This document shows positions 1-12,700 of a DNA stretch of 64,000 nt, piece by piece. The translations under genes were made by a program, and so were the position numbers. The notes beneath the pieces are model-generated. The model was not told the origin of the DNA. It saw nothing but the letters and a program-made list of their open reading frames with translations, and searched no databases. The first letter of the stretch is position 1. Every line of letters begins with the position of its first letter. The stretch comes from Anaeramoeba flamelloides (taxonomy: Eukaryota > Metamonada > Anaeramoebidae): NCBI GenBank assembly GCA_027625915.1, contig JANTQA010000023.1, forward strand, positions 10,478,001 through 10,542,000. The letters are read 5' to 3'.

Positions 1-567
1 TTAAAAGATTTTGTGATTTTTTGGTGTAAAAAATTATTTTTTCTTTTACAAGTTTCAACAAAAAGGTAAAGAAAAATATTTAGAATCCTATTTTGAAAGA
101 TCTTAAAAGACAAAGGTTTTAGACTTTTTAACAAGTTATGCCATGTGAAAATTTGTTCTTCATTCAAGATTCTTGTAACAACAAAAAATAAAAAACTTTG
201 TCAAAAAAACGAAAAGTTACTCAACATTCCTGATTTAAAATTGGAAAAAAAAAACAATCCTGTATTTTTCCCTTTTTTAAATCCCAAAAATCAAGTTTAC
301 TTCCAAACTATTTGACTTTCCAAAAAGTAAAAACCTCTCAAATCAAATTAATATTTTGAAAATTGTTGTGTATTTGGAGAATCCTACTATCTAATACCCT
401 GTTTCATTTTGCTTGTTGTAAAGTTAATGTTGAGATTTAATAGAATCGATCCATTTTTTCTTTTTTTAGTTTTTTCATTTCAAAAAAAAAAGATTTTTTT
501 TTAAAAATTGAAAAGTAAAAACATTCCACTTTTCAATCTTTGAGAAAAAAAAACAAACAATAAAGAA
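1..567. other. 5' flank without a recognised gene
   Basis: This A+T-rich flank holds no convincing open frame. The last 110 bases before the start codon at 568 alternate T-runs and A-runs, the kind of leader seen before several genes in this window. No TATA-type element can be singled out, because TA-rich sequence is everywhere. Confidence 0.5.
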
Positions 568-3500
568 ATGACACAAATAACAAAAAAAACGAATGAGAAA
601 GAAAAATCTTTTTTAAATCTCACAACCACTTACACAAATACAAATACAAATACAAATACAAACACAAACACAACTCAAAACCTAAACACCGAAACTGACA
701 CAATCCAAATCGACGATTATTTAGAAACTCACTTTTCATTGAGTGAACACCTTGAAATGTTTCTGGGGTTGTTAGAGGAGTTGCTGGAAATGCTACAGAA
801 AAAAGACCAGTCATCATTAGGGAAGATGTTTGAAAAAATCTTCAAAATAAACAAGCTCTTAAAAAAAGAATCAACTGTGGCAGACTATTCGATAAAAACC
901 TTTTGTCCAAACCACTATTTGCAAGATGAAGAATCTTTGTTGCTAAAGAAACATTTCGAAAATGTCTCAAAATCTGTTTTCAATTTGTTGTCCTATAGCA
1001 CTGGGTACTCGAAAGGCTTGGATCATTTTTATGTTCAAATTGAAAGAGTTAAAGAGGACATTGAATTGAATTTATTAGAAGCTGCTGAAAAAATCTCGGA
1101 CTTTATTGAGCTTGTTGAAGTTTTTGAATTGGAATTAAATAAACCAAAAAACAAGATAGATATTCCAATTAAAATCATAAACCCAAACAACAACAACAAC
1201 AGTAAGTTAAAAACAGAAACACAAATAGAAATTGAAAAAGAAAAAGATCAAGAACAAGAACAAGAACTGGAACAAGAAAAAGAAAAAGATAACACTGGAA
1301 ACGAAATTACCAAACAAAAATTACAATTGGACGAACAAATTATCACAAAAAGAAGATCGATCTCGTGCGATTCCAAGAATACAAACAACAAGCAGATAGA
1401 AACCAAATATTCAAGTTTTCACGAGTTCCCGATCTCTGAAAATAATTACAATTTGCAGTCAACATTGTCCAAAGTCTCTGAAAGGTTTGATCTTGAAAAC
1501 CAACAAAACACAAATACAAAGACAAAAACTGTGAAAGGTAACGAGACAGAAACCGAAAATTCAACAAGCACTGGGATTGAAAATATGAACAGAAGGCAGC
1601 AAGCAAACGAAAATAGCGAGTCTGTTATGAAGCAGATCCCCTACAAGCCGACCAAGCCCCTGGAGTACAGTAAATCCTTCATTAAGGTGTACTTCCACGC
1701 CACGTCCTTTACAACCCTCCCGCTAAATGAAAACGAGAGTGTTGAAAAGGTGGTTGAGAATTTAAAAAAGAAAAAGTATATCAAGAATATTGACGACTAT
1801 GTCTTTGTGGAGAAGATCGGCAACATGGAAAGGATCTTGGATCCACAAATCAAGCCCTATTTTTTGAAAGAGTTTTGGGACCAAACAGAGAATGGGTTTT
1901 GCCGTTTTGAATACAAGCCGAAAGGCGATGTGAAAAACCCCCTGGACACAGATCAGAAGAGACTGGTTAGGGTATATTTTTTAAACAACGGCTATATTAC
2001 CATGCTAGTAAAGTCGAATACAACATGCTTGGATTTAATGAAGAAAATTCATAATAAATTTAGAGTCAAGCTTAGAATTGATTTAAATAAATATTCATTA
2101 TATATTAAGGAAGATCCAGTTTTTTGTTCCTTTTCGACCTTATCAAAAAAAAATTTAATTCTTTCGAAAAAATTAAACTTTAATAAAAGTAACATCAACG
2201 CCAACAATAAATATCAAAAGAAAAAGAAAAACAACAAGAAAAGCAAGAATAAAAACAAAAACAACAATAAAAACAAGAATAAAAACAAAAACAACAATAA
2301 CAGTAACAATGACAATAACAATAACAATAACAACAACAGCAACAGCAGCATCAACAGCAATAGCAATAATTCGACATTAAAGAACACAACGCTAGAGGAG
2401 GAAAATTATTCTGATTTAAGATTAATGGAACTTGATGAAAATATGATTGAATGTATCAATTCTTATGAATTAAATTCTAAAAAAATTCTTTTCATTTTCA
2501 AAGAAAACCAAACACACGCACCAAGAAGAACATCAGTGTATTGGGGCAAAATGTCAATCAGCTTAGATAAAGTTAGTCAATTAAAAAAAGAAATGGGAAT
2601 TGAAAAGCTTAATAATAAAAACAACAACAACAACAACAACGACAACGACAACGACAAACACAACAATACAAACATTAATACTAGCCCTAAGAATCACAAT
2701 TTATACAAATCATTTTCCTTTGATAATAATTATAATAAGCAAAAAACGAAACAAAAAAAGCCCATTAGAAATAACAGGGTCATCAACACCGACAGTGATA
2801 ACTACAACCTTTCAGATTATTCAGATTCGGAACACCTTTCAATCGATATGGGAAATGTTAATGAAGGAGACGAGACCTGCGCTTGTTTTCTTTGGTTAAA
2901 TAATAAATGGCATCCCAAAATATTATCATTACAGGGAAGCAATTTATATTATTTTGATAATTTCCAAACATTGCAAAAAAATTATCAAATTATTTCTTTA
3001 ACTAACGCACAATTGACAGCAGCAAAAAAAAAACAATTTCAATTCCAAAAAAAAAAAGTTTTATTAATAAAAACACAATTAAATGAAGAATTCAAAATCT
3101 CGTTTTCTTCCCAATCCAATTTTAATCAATGGAAAAAAAAAGTTGAAGGTAATATTGTAAATTTTAATAAAGATCAAGAGAACGACTCAAATGAAAATTT
3201 ATTAAACAACACTTTACACATGAAGATCGCAATAAATAAAAAGGAAATGCAAATCCATACTTTCAAAAACTGGATAAACCACCGTTTGGCACATAACAAC
3301 AACCTTAACCAATATGATAAAAACATCGGTAATCTGCAAACAGACTTACAGGATGGCGTGGCTTTATTGTCCGTCTTGGAAAGCATCACCAGAGAAAAAA
3401 TCAATTTTAATTACGGGCCTAATTTATTATTGCACAAAATGAAAAACTTGAAAAAATTCTTTGACAGTTTAAGAAATAAAGGGATCGAGCTTGCAGAGTT

Positions 3501-3906
3501 AAATGAAGAAGCTATATACGACGGCAATTTGCATTTCATTTTAGATTTGATTTGGATATTAATTTATCAAATTGAAAATAAGGTGAATAATAAAAACCAC
3601 TTATTTAATTGGATCAAAACTCAGATTTATAAAGTATCCGATATTGCAATTCACGATTTCGTCTCTTTCAAAAATCCAGATTTGCTACTGTTTTTAATAC
3701 ACTCCCTGAAGCCTTTGGACTTTCCTTATCCTACACAATATTTGCAAATGGAGCGCAAAGAAAAATTCCATATAGCATTTGAACACGCTAACAAGCTTTT
3801 ATCAATACCCAAATTGATCCTGTTAGATGATATATTAAATGATACTATAGATGAAAGATCAATCATTACTTATCTATATTGTTTCCAAAATTATTCAAAC
3901 TTTTAA
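568..3906 (+). CDS. RA-PH-tandem calponin-homology protein (putative Ras/Rap-to-actin linker)
   Basis: An intronless 1112-aa reading frame. Residues about 50-190 are helical and unrecognised. Residues 195-365 and 540-740 are low-complexity N/K/E/Q-rich. Residues about 368-452 and 463-520 look like ubiquitin-fold Ras-association modules (KSFIKVYF and KRLVRVYF beta strands). Residues about 768-862 form a PH domain ending in the C-terminal helix tryptophan (FNQWKKKVEG). Residues about 892-1000 are a type-1 CH domain (FKNWINHRL, LQDGVALLSVLE, GNLHFILDLIW) and about 1010-1110 a type-2 CH domain (FLIHSLKP, IDERSIITYL). Tandem CH pairs of this order bind F-actin in alpha-actinin and filamin. RA-PH pairs occur in RIAM, lamellipodin and GRB7. 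The inferred role is a membrane- and small-GTPase-responsive actin crosslinker or anchor. The first RA module and the N-terminal helices are the least certain parts. The hexanucleotide repeat at about 633-670 encodes alternating T and N. Confidence 0.85.
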   Translation: MTQITKKTNEKEKSFLNLTTTYTNTNTNTNTNTNTTQNLNTETDTIQIDDYLETHFSLSEHLEMFLGLLEELLEMLQKKDQSSLGKMFEKIFKINKLLKKESTVADYSIKTFCPNHYLQDEESLLLKKHFENVSKSVFNLLSYSTGYSKGLDHFYVQIERVKEDIELNLLEAAEKISDFIELVEVFELELNKPKNKIDIPIKIINPNNNNNSKLKTETQIEIEKEKDQEQEQELEQEKEKDNTGNEITKQKLQLDEQIITKRRSISCDSKNTNNKQIETKYSSFHEFPISENNYNLQSTLSKVSERFDLENQQNTNTKTKTVKGNETETENSTSTGIENMNRRQQANENSESVMKQIPYKPTKPLEYSKSFIKVYFHATSFTTLPLNENESVEKVVENLKKKKYIKNIDDYVFVEKIGNMERILDPQIKPYFLKEFWDQTENGFCRFEYKPKGDVKNPLDTDQKRLVRVYFLNNGYITMLVKSNTTCLDLMKKIHNKFRVKLRIDLNKYSLYIKEDPVFCSFSTLSKKNLILSKKLNFNKSNINANNKYQKKKKNNKKSKNKNKNNNKNKNKNKNNNNSNNDNNNNNNNNSNSSINSNSNNSTLKNTTLEEENYSDLRLMELDENMIECINSYELNSKKILFIFKENQTHAPRRTSVYWGKMSISLDKVSQLKKEMGIEKLNNKNNNNNNNDNDNDKHNNTNINTSPKNHNLYKSFSFDNNYNKQKTKQKKPIRNNRVINTDSDNYNLSDYSDSEHLSIDMGNVNEGDETCACFLWLNNKWHPKILSLQGSNLYYFDNFQTLQKNYQIISLTNAQLTAAKKKQFQFQKKKVLLIKTQLNEEFKISFSSQSNFNQWKKKVEGNIVNFNKDQENDSNENLLNNTLHMKIAINKKEMQIHTFKNWINHRLAHNNNLNQYDKNIGNLQTDLQDGVALLSVLESITREKINFNYGPNLLLHKMKNLKKFFDSLRNKGIELAELNEEAIYDGNLHFILDLIWILIYQIENKVNNKNHLFNWIKTQIYKVSDIAIHDFVSFKNPDLLLFLIHSLKPLDFPYPTQYLQMERKEKFHIAFEHANKLLSIPKLILLDDILNDTIDERSIITYLYCFQNYSNF

Positions 3907-5989
3907 TGCCTTAGTAAAGTTTTTTTTTTTTTTCGTTTATTTTTATTTTTTTTTTATGAACCAAATTTTTGTTTTTTTATTTTATAAATACGATGTGTCT
4001 TAAATATTTTTTTAATTAAAAATTTTTATTTTTTTTTAAAAAACCTCAAAACTTTTAAAAGTTTTAATAAATGAGAAAATTTTGAAAAAAAAATAAAAAT
4101 ATTGAAATACTTCATAATAATAAATAACAAATCATTACATATTTTTTTTTTTACAAATTTTGAAGATTAAATATTTGGTACTATTTGAAGATTGTTATTA
4201 AAAGAAAACCACCATGATAATATAGAAGAATACAGAAAATAACCGCAGTTTAAAATATAATTCACCTATATAGGATTTTCATTTTTCTGCCAAGGAGATC
4301 TTTGACATATAAAATTTCCCCCTTTTAGAAACTTAATTTTGCTTTTTCAATAACAAAATTTATATTAAATTTCATTCACAAAATCTTTCAATATATTCTC
4401 TATTTGAAGTTCACCTTATAACAAAAAACAAAAAAATACCAAATTTCAAGTTAATTGCTCCAAAATGGTTTTAAAGCCCTAGTACCAGTAGAAAAGCAAA
4501 AAATGTCTATTTTATTTGCTATTTTTTTTTCTTTCCCCTTTTTGAAAGTCCATTGAATAAAATGTTGTCTGAAATTTAAAAATGACTACTATTCAAACCT
4601 AGCCAAATACTTGACTCAAAGCGATAACCTAAAGATATTCCAAAAAAGTTAATTGAAAAAAAATTACCAAAAAATTTGGACATTTTTTGTTTTTTAAACT
4701 GAGACTGGGGAATCAAGTATAAAATCATAGATTTCACGATTTTTAAAGGGAAAGATATAGCCAAAATTTTATTATATTTAAAAAATAGATACAAAAAAAT
4801 TAAAAAGAAAAAAAAGTTTAGGAAAAAACCCAAAGTAGCATTTTTCACGAGTTTGAGAATAAAATGTTAAATGTGAAAGCTAGAGAATCCCTTTTTTAAT
4901 TTCTTCTCAAATTATCAAACCCTTCTCGTTCAAAATACACATTGAGAATTATGGTAAAAGGTATTTTAATTCACTTTTCTGAGAAATTCCAACAATATCC
5001 TTGACCAAAGTAACTTGAATCAAGAAACACCAAAATTTGAAAAATTACAAGAGCTTCAAAACTTGATGTTAAAAAAAGTTTCAAAAGAAAAAAAAATTCA
5101 AAAATCATTTTTTATCACTGTTTTTTGAAGCTAACATACCTTGACCATGAAAATTTTAAATAAAACAAAAAAAAAAAAAAAAAAAAATTAGATCTTGGAA
5201 GATCTCCAAACAAAATGTTTAAAAAAAGACCGGGAATTTTGATTTGTTTTTCGAAAAGGAAAACTTGAAACAATCATCTTAAATTTTGATTTGTTTTATA
5301 TTTTTATTTTATAAATGAATGTAACATTTTGCTGTTTGACAAATTACAAATTAGTAAAACAAGAATCTCTCAAAAATTATAAACTTTGAAATTATTGTAA
5401 ACCTGAAATCAAGATTTCTATGATACAAACCTGCAAATAACTTCATTTCCAATAAAATTTTTAATAGGAATAAAATATCACCTTTTCGTACTTTCGGATT
5501 TATTGTTAAGAATTAAGTGTTGGACACTTGGCCAAGTAAAGAATGAATTTTGAAGTGACTGAATTTAATCTCCTAATTCAAAGAGTATCTCAAATAGTAA
5601 CTGCCATTCGTAGAATTTTAAACTCATTTTCGTTTTCTAAAATATCATAAAGAAACTAAAAAAGACAATACTTTTTTATATTTTCTAAAATACATTTTTT
5701 TCACCAAAAATACCTCATCATTGCCAAAAACAAAATTAATGACAATTTTTATTTTTCATGGATTTAAAAGATTTAATTTAAATTAAATGATAAAATTATT
5801 TGATATTTTGAAAAAAAAATGATGTAAATAAAAAAATTAAATTTAAAATTAAATCCTTCAGAAAAAACTTTGTTTCTGTTTAAGATTACCATTTTTTTAT
5901 CTTTTCAATTATCAATTATTTTTTATAATTGGTATTTCAAGAACAAATTAAGAAATATAAATAGAATAATACACATAAATGAAAATTTT

Positions 5990-6250
5990 TGATACCCATC
6001 CGAAATACATTTAATAAATCAATAGACTTTCTTTAAAAATTCAAAACTCAAATTCATAGTTTACCATTGAGAAAAAAAAAACCACTTGCTCATTTTGATC
6101 ATCCTATACCATATCCAAATAAAATTCCAATGAAAATCAAAATAATAATTCTATAAATATTTTGAATGTTTCAATAATGTTAGAATAAAGTGTTTTTACC
6201 AAGTGACTATCGATTTTATAATATCCAAAAAATTGTTAAAACAAATTCCT
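5990..6250 (+). repeat. Dispersed repeat, paired with 59190-59420
   Basis: The stretch is recognisably similar in the same orientation to about 59190-59420. Shared landmarks in order are a CATTTTGATC box, CCAAATAAAA, a TTTCAATAA box, TTAGAATAA followed by GTTTTTAC, and TGACTATCGAT. Identity looks moderate, so the copies are old. No coding capacity and no clear terminal repeat was seen. Confidence 0.55.
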
Positions 6251-6604
6251 CGTAAAAAGTAATTTGAAAATCAATTAAATTGTACAAAAATTGAAATACA
6301 ATAGAAAATAGAAAAATTAAAACCAGGATTTCAATTAATAAATTATTCAAGAATAAAAAAAAAATTATCAAAAATCGAAATTTTATTAATTTGATCATGT
6401 ATCTAAAAATAAACAAAAATAGATAAATATGTCTTTTCGATTCTTCTTTTTATTAATTTTAGATTGTTATTCAGGTTTAATTCTGTCTAAACAGAACTTT
6501 CTAATATTTTTTTTAGAATTACCAAACTAATTGATACCAGACATTTTGTTTCGAAAAAAAAAAAAAAAACTTTAACATTACCTTCAAATTTAGTATTTAA
6601 AATC

Positions 6605-7265
6605 TATTTCAAATAAATGGACACATAAAATTTTCAAGAATTATTCATAATTGAATAAATTTAATTGTAGTATCATACAAAAAAGATAAAAAAAAAAAAA
6701 CAAAACATTCAACTTAATATATCTACAACTGATTAAAACAAAAAAAATAAAAATAAAATTAAATATTTTAAAAATTAAGGAGTATCATATTATTTGAAAT
6801 AAGAAATCTTGTTTTAAAAATTTAAGTGGGAAAAATTATAAAATTAATAAAACCACTGAACAAGTTGAATTGAGGAAAAAGTTCTTTGCATTTTATTGAT
6901 AACTCTACATGTCAAACCTTTGCTATTTAAAGTCTCATTTTCAATATAAAACTACAATTCATTTGGGTATTTTGTATGGATTGTTTTTTTTTTCCTTTTT
7001 TTCCTTTTTTTCTTTGTTACCTACACCAGTCCAATTATGACCTTTCTCAATTCCTTTATCTAACTCGTTCTAAATCAAACTTAAACTGTTTCCGTTTTTT
7101 ATACTGGTAGAATATTTCCAAATTAATTTCTTCTTATATTGTTTTTTTCCTTTTCCGACTGTTCAATTTCGAGAAATAAAAAAACAAAAAATGAAAAAAT
7201 GAATAATTAAAATAAAAATCACTAATAGATAATTATCTGATTAACAATCAAATTCAACAGTATTG
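6605..7265 (+). repeat. Dispersed repeat, paired with 47615-48510
   Basis: About 650 bp align in the same orientation with 47615-48510 through many shared landmarks (TCAAGAATTATTCATAATTG, AAAGTTCTTT, AAACTGTTTCC, TTTCCAAATT, a terminal run ending AACAATCAAATTCA). The outer part of the partner copy begins with TAAACTCTTTTTC, the end shared by several MITE families here. This copy serves as the empty-site reference for the nested MITE at 48253-48449. Confidence 0.65.
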
Positions 7266-7787
7266 GTCATTTGAGAGGTTTACACCTTTGTTTGTAAAGG
7301 AGTTTAGATAAATATTTTTTCAAAGTATATATATACAAAGTTATTTTTATTTTATTTTTTTTTTTGTTTTACCAACTCCAAAATTTTCTTCAAATCAATG
7401 TTATTTAGAATTTTCAATCTAAAAAGGTTAAAATTGAAAAACAATTATTGGGAAAAGTGTATGATATGAAATTATTTTATTATCTTTTTATATATTTTTT
7501 AAATGAGATAAACCATATTTAAAAGAATAAAATCAAATAATAACTTTGAAAAAAAAAAAAAAAATCAAAAAAAAGCGTTACAAAATTGCCATAAATTGAA
7601 TTTATTCAAGTTAGATCAATTTATGAACGAAGTTGATAAAATTTAACTCGAATAGAAAATACCTAAACCAATCTTAATATACAATACAAAAAATATTTTT
7701 TTTTTTTTTTTTTTTTTTATTTCAAAAATATGCGAATCCTGAAATTTTATTTTCTTCTCTTGTTTTTTAAATCATCCAAGAATACTT

Positions 7788-7877
7788 TCATATTATCTTT
7801 TTTATAGAGTAATTAACAACCCCCAGTAAGAAGGCGAAATAAAGAGAACCATGTACACCGGGGCACGTTCCCTTCAT
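7788..7877 (-). other. Possible 29-aa ORF or RNA in a G+C-rich island
   Basis: The bases at 7814-7877 are close to 50% G+C in an 80% A+T background. On the minus strand they start an ATG-initiated frame of 29 codons (MKGTCPGVHG, a hydrophobic middle, then a basic tail SIKK). It resembles a very small single-span membrane protein, but I do not recognise it. A short exon or a structured RNA would explain the composition equally well. Confidence 0.2.
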
Positions 7878-8144
7878 AAACAAAAAAAAAAATAATAAGA
7901 AAGTTTAACCAGAATGATTAGCATTCATCAAATAATGTATATTAATCAACAGTTTCAATAGATTGATAATGATTTGTTTTTTATATTTACTCAATTATTA
8001 AAAGTAAAAAATTTTTTCTTTAGATTTTTTTTTTAAAGTTTTTATTTTATAGGAAAGATTATAAAGAAATAATTACGAGTATCCCATAATAGCTGATAAC
8101 TATTTATTATCTCTCAAATTATTAATTTAACATTATTTGTTGAT

Positions 8145-8889
8145 GAACTAAACCGAAATTTACTTTTTTTTCACAAACTAGTTCCAAATTTTTGAAAAAA
8201 GAAAACTTATTTAATCAACTTTAGGAAAAATACCAATTTCGAACCATTTACTAATTGAAATGTTAATAGTTGTTTATAAATTACAATACTCACAAAACAA
8301 ATCATAAATAATTATCAATACAAATAAATCAAGAGTATTTAAAAACTTTTGGAGAGGGAATAAATAAAAATATGGATTGGTAAATCTGTTGAAATTTTAT
8401 TAACAATTATTAATGGATCAATAATATGAATACTACTTTTGTTTTCATCTTCCAAAAAATAAATTTTAACTCACCGTTCCAAAAATAATGAGATCTAAAT
8501 TAATATAACTCAAGATTTTCTTGAACAAATGATTTTGTGAAGATCTTGATTTTTTTATACTGGTTAATCCAATTTTTGGATTATATATTTGCGAAACTGA
8601 AAGAAAAAAGTTTTAATCTTTATTAAAAAATAATAGTATTGAAGAATTTACTTTCATTTCTCCTCTTTAAAAGAAACCAACTTTAACCTAATGTCAACTA
8701 TTAAAAAAAAATTTTGAGATCAAACTAAAAATTTAAGACAATTGAAAAAATGAAACGAAAATTAAAAAAAAAAAAATAAGCATCACCAATGTGTTAAAAA
8801 TCAAAATTATTTCCAATTTGAATGAAATTGTGACTATTGTTATTATATTCAATATTTTATATGTTTAAAAAATTTTGGATTTTGGTTTA
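8145..8889 (+). mobile_element. MITE-like element, AAACTCC family, long copy
   Basis: Same family as the copies at 15997-16528, 32452-32994, 43218-43757, 43806-44344 and 48540-49085. Recognisable parts are CCAAATTTTTG near the left end, the CATTTACTAATTG block, the TAAATAATTATCAATAC block, TGGTAAATCTGTTGAAATTTT and a terminal AAAATTTTGGAT. This copy is about 200 bp longer than the others and is the most diverged. It has no coding capacity. Confidence 0.5.
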
Positions 8890-9712
8890 ATATCAATTGT
8901 CTTTTTACCTTATTAATTTACATCTGAAGGTATTCAATATTTAGCTTTGTAAGAAAGACTTGAGTAACAGCTTAGTTACCCCATTAAATGAATATTCTGA
9001 TCTTTAACAGCAGAGAAAAAAAATATATTCTTTTTGGAAAATTACAACAATAATTAAAAACAAAAAGCAAATCAAAAATAGTTTTAAAACTTTCGTATGT
9101 TATCAACAATCAGAGTCATGATTTTTGTGTTGAAACTAAAATGGTTTTGTTTTAGAGCAAGTAACAAACCAAAATTATTGAAAGAATTTGAAATTAATAT
9201 CTTTCTATTTGAGAGAAAAAAAAAAGATCAATTATTTCAAAACAGAAAAGCCTCTTTTCACAAACAACTACAACCTAAATGATTGTTTTGCTTTTTAAAA
9301 AAAAACTATGAGAAGCAAAAAACAATAAATAAAAATTTAATAAAATTATTGTTGTATTTCGCCAATTGAACGATTTGGAGAATCCAATAAATTCTGTATT
9401 TAAAGGTTTTCTCTATTTAAAAATTTTAAGAAATAACTTTTTCGTATTATTTTTACACTACTTAGATAGAAAAAATACTGACAATATTAAACCACTCTAA
9501 AGATTAAAATTCATTTCCTAAGTTTTCAAAAAAATCTTTTTAAAAAATTTTTGTTAAGTTTTGTCTATTTTTTTTAATAGTGCTTGAATTAATTACATTT
9601 TTTCAAAAAACAAAAGGCCTTTATTGAACACATTCTAAAAAGGTTTTAATTTAATCTATTGCAATATTATTTTTATTTTATTTACAAAGAAAAACCAAGT
9701 AATTAGTCTGTA

Positions 9713-12700
9713 ATGAATCAATCCAAATATAAATTATTTGCAGAAGGCCCAAATAAGAAATACGAAAAAATATTCATAAACCCCAAAGAAAAAAAATTGA
9801 TTCTAAAAAAACAGTTACATGATGACACTTATGAAATTTCATTGATCAAAGATTCTGGTGTTGTAATTAAGTGTGATTACCCTGAAGTCGAACCTATTTA
9901 TCCAATTGAAATCGAAAAAGAGGAAATTGAAAATGTAAAAAACAATGAAATCATGTTGACTTTTCAAAAGCAGCTTTATTATCTTAAAATTCCTGATCAA
10001 AATTATAGACAAAAAAAAATTAAGAACTTTTCTTCTTTTACACTTACACAAATTGAACAAAAAAAAAATGAGCAAATACTCAAATATAGCTTTGTATTAC
10101 TATTGTCAGAATTAAAGAACGAGCTATATTTAATAAAATTAAAGAATCCTCACGATCAGGACGATCTTCGGGAGATCAAGGAAGGAACGTTCCATAAACC
10201 TTTGCCAATTGGAATTCACTTTGATGATAGGATCACTCAAATTTGTCGTTATGACAATGGCTTTGCGATAGTTTTAAAAACAGGCGATTACTTCCAATTA
10301 GATTTATCCAAGATAACACTTGAACAAGAAAACGATCAGAACAAAGAATTTCTTTTAACTAACGAGGATTTGAGATACAAAGGAAATTCCATTTCCAAGA
10401 TTTTTGCAAATGATAATTTAACTTCTAGTCATTATTATGCCATCACAGGAGACGGCCATGTTGTGTGTTGGGGAAATAATGACAAAGGCCAATTGAATGA
10501 AAAAAATGAAGTGCTGACCAAGATTGAAAAGCCTGTAAGAAAAAAGGATTTCGACATGCAGACAATTAAATCAATATATTACACTAACGAGGGAACCGTT
10601 GTTTTAACAAACAGCGGGAGGTGTTACACATACGGGAAGATCGAAATAGGGAAGGAAATTGAAAATACACATGAAAGAAGAGACTTATTTTTGCCAAAAA
10701 TCCGAAAAGTCCAAACTTATCGAAACCAAATAATTTTCCTAGCAAATAACGGGATGGTATACTGTCTTGGAAAGAAATTTTTTGAAAAGGATCAAATTCA
10801 AAAATATATACCCAAATATTGCCGAATAACAGAAAAAGACCAATGCGATCAAATAGCTGAAATCAATTTACACTTGCCTTATGTTGTCTCTGAAATTAGT
10901 TATCTAAATTCAAAAAATGAAATTTCCTTGTTGTTATCAGAATCACTAACACACTCAAAAATCCGAAATCTACACTACAACAAAACAAATGGCCACTATC
11001 AACAAATTCACCCAGATCAAATTCTAAAAAAAACTAAAAGTTATAAAGATTCAAAAGAAAAAGCAAAAAAATTTCTAGTTCCTGAAAAATTCTGTGACCC
11101 AAATCGAATCCAAAAAAATTCTCTTTTTATTGTTCACCAATTATATAATTTCTTTTATCTCAAGGATAACAATAAAATATACCTGGCCCAAATAGAAGAA
11201 AGGCGATCCCAAAATGAAAAAAATTACTTTGTATTTAGCAAAGAATACGAAATTGAACCAATAAATGATTTGGCTCTTTCTAATAAATTAAATTTTTGTG
11301 ATCGATTAATTCGGTGCTTTGCAATTGTTCCAAATGAACAAAAAGCAAAATATCTTGTATGTGGATTTTATTATGATGACAGTTCAATGTTGTCTGCTTT
11401 TGTTGGTGACATTCAACAAGAAAAGATTCTTATTAAAAAAATCGAGCTTGATCTCAAAATTAATTTAATGAATCAAATAAGAAAATGTGATCTCACTCAA
11501 ACAGATCAATCAAATTGCTTTTCAATCATTAATTCAGATGGCCAATTGTTTATCATTGAATTTCTCTTTGACAGTCCCTTTGTCATTACAAAGACAAAAA
11601 TACATTTAATCAAAACTGAAAAAAAATTTTATCCACAAAAGACAATTTGTTATTTTGGCGTTCTAGAAAAACAATGTAACAGAAGGGAAAAACCAGAAAA
11701 ATGTTTAATCAACAGGAATAATAAACACTGTACGATTTATTCGCTTGATCCAAAACTTAAAAACTTGGATCTACTTACGATCGACATGGATTATAATATT
11801 ACAAACAGTCAGCCAATAGCTTTACCACACGAGATCCTCTTTAATACAAATTCGAACCCAGAGCTAGCCGATAGTCGATTAAAATTATTAAACCGATATC
11901 TGATCTTCAATCATGGGTTTTATAGCTATCGATTGAATTTAACAAAAAGAATTCCTAATAATTTTTTGGAAACGATTTGGAAGAAAACACAGATCTTGTA
12001 TTTTTCCAAAATACACTTTAGCATTATTTTCGGGTTTCAAGAAATAATTGTCGATAATAATGGGAATTTCTTTTCAAATCTTATATATTTACCAAATATT
12101 GATAATTACAGGATCTGTATCTGTAATGACCTGTTAAAATGTGTCCATGAAAAACATCGCAAACAACTTAAGGGAGCTTGTATCTGGTGTTGGGAAAAAA
12201 AAAATAAAAACAGAAAAATTGCTCCAATTTTAAACTGGTACAATAAATACGCGAAATTTCGAAATAAAAATCCAATATTCGAGGCAGGTGACACGTTTGT
12301 ATTTTATCTACAAGCGAGGGACGACAACCAAGACATATCAAAGGGTAATAATAATTTGAATTTAAAGTTCCAAGGCGAAATTAATCAGAAAAGAATGAAA
12401 AATCTCTTTTATAATTTTCAAATTCGTAATCATTACGATCTTGAAGAGGGCTACATTTCAGAAGTGCATACCACCTTAGGCAAAGCTGGTGATTGGGATT
12501 TCTCAATTCTATTCAACGATCAACTTCACAAGTATTTAAGTTTCAAATTCACAGTAATCCCCAGCGAGCCTGATAAGGAGAATTGTAAATTTCTCGATGA
12601 AAATAGAATAGAAATAAATGATCCCTGTATCCTTATTCAGAAAAAGAAAGAGATGAAAGGCTCTATAACAATGGTTCTTTATGATAAGTATTCTAATAAA

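Larger units (their letters stand above)
3907..9712. other. Gene-poor interval with dispersed repeats
   Basis: No convincing gene in 5.8 kb. It contains the repeats listed separately at 5990-6250, 6605-7265 and 8145-8889, and a G+C-richer island at 7814-7877. Near 4715-4745 there is a partial copy of a short repeat, carrying a motif like ATCATAGATTTCACGATT, that recurs at about 19830-19910 and, inverted, at about 40320-40420. The open frames of 60-90 codons here are A/T-rich and show no family signature. Confidence 0.6.
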
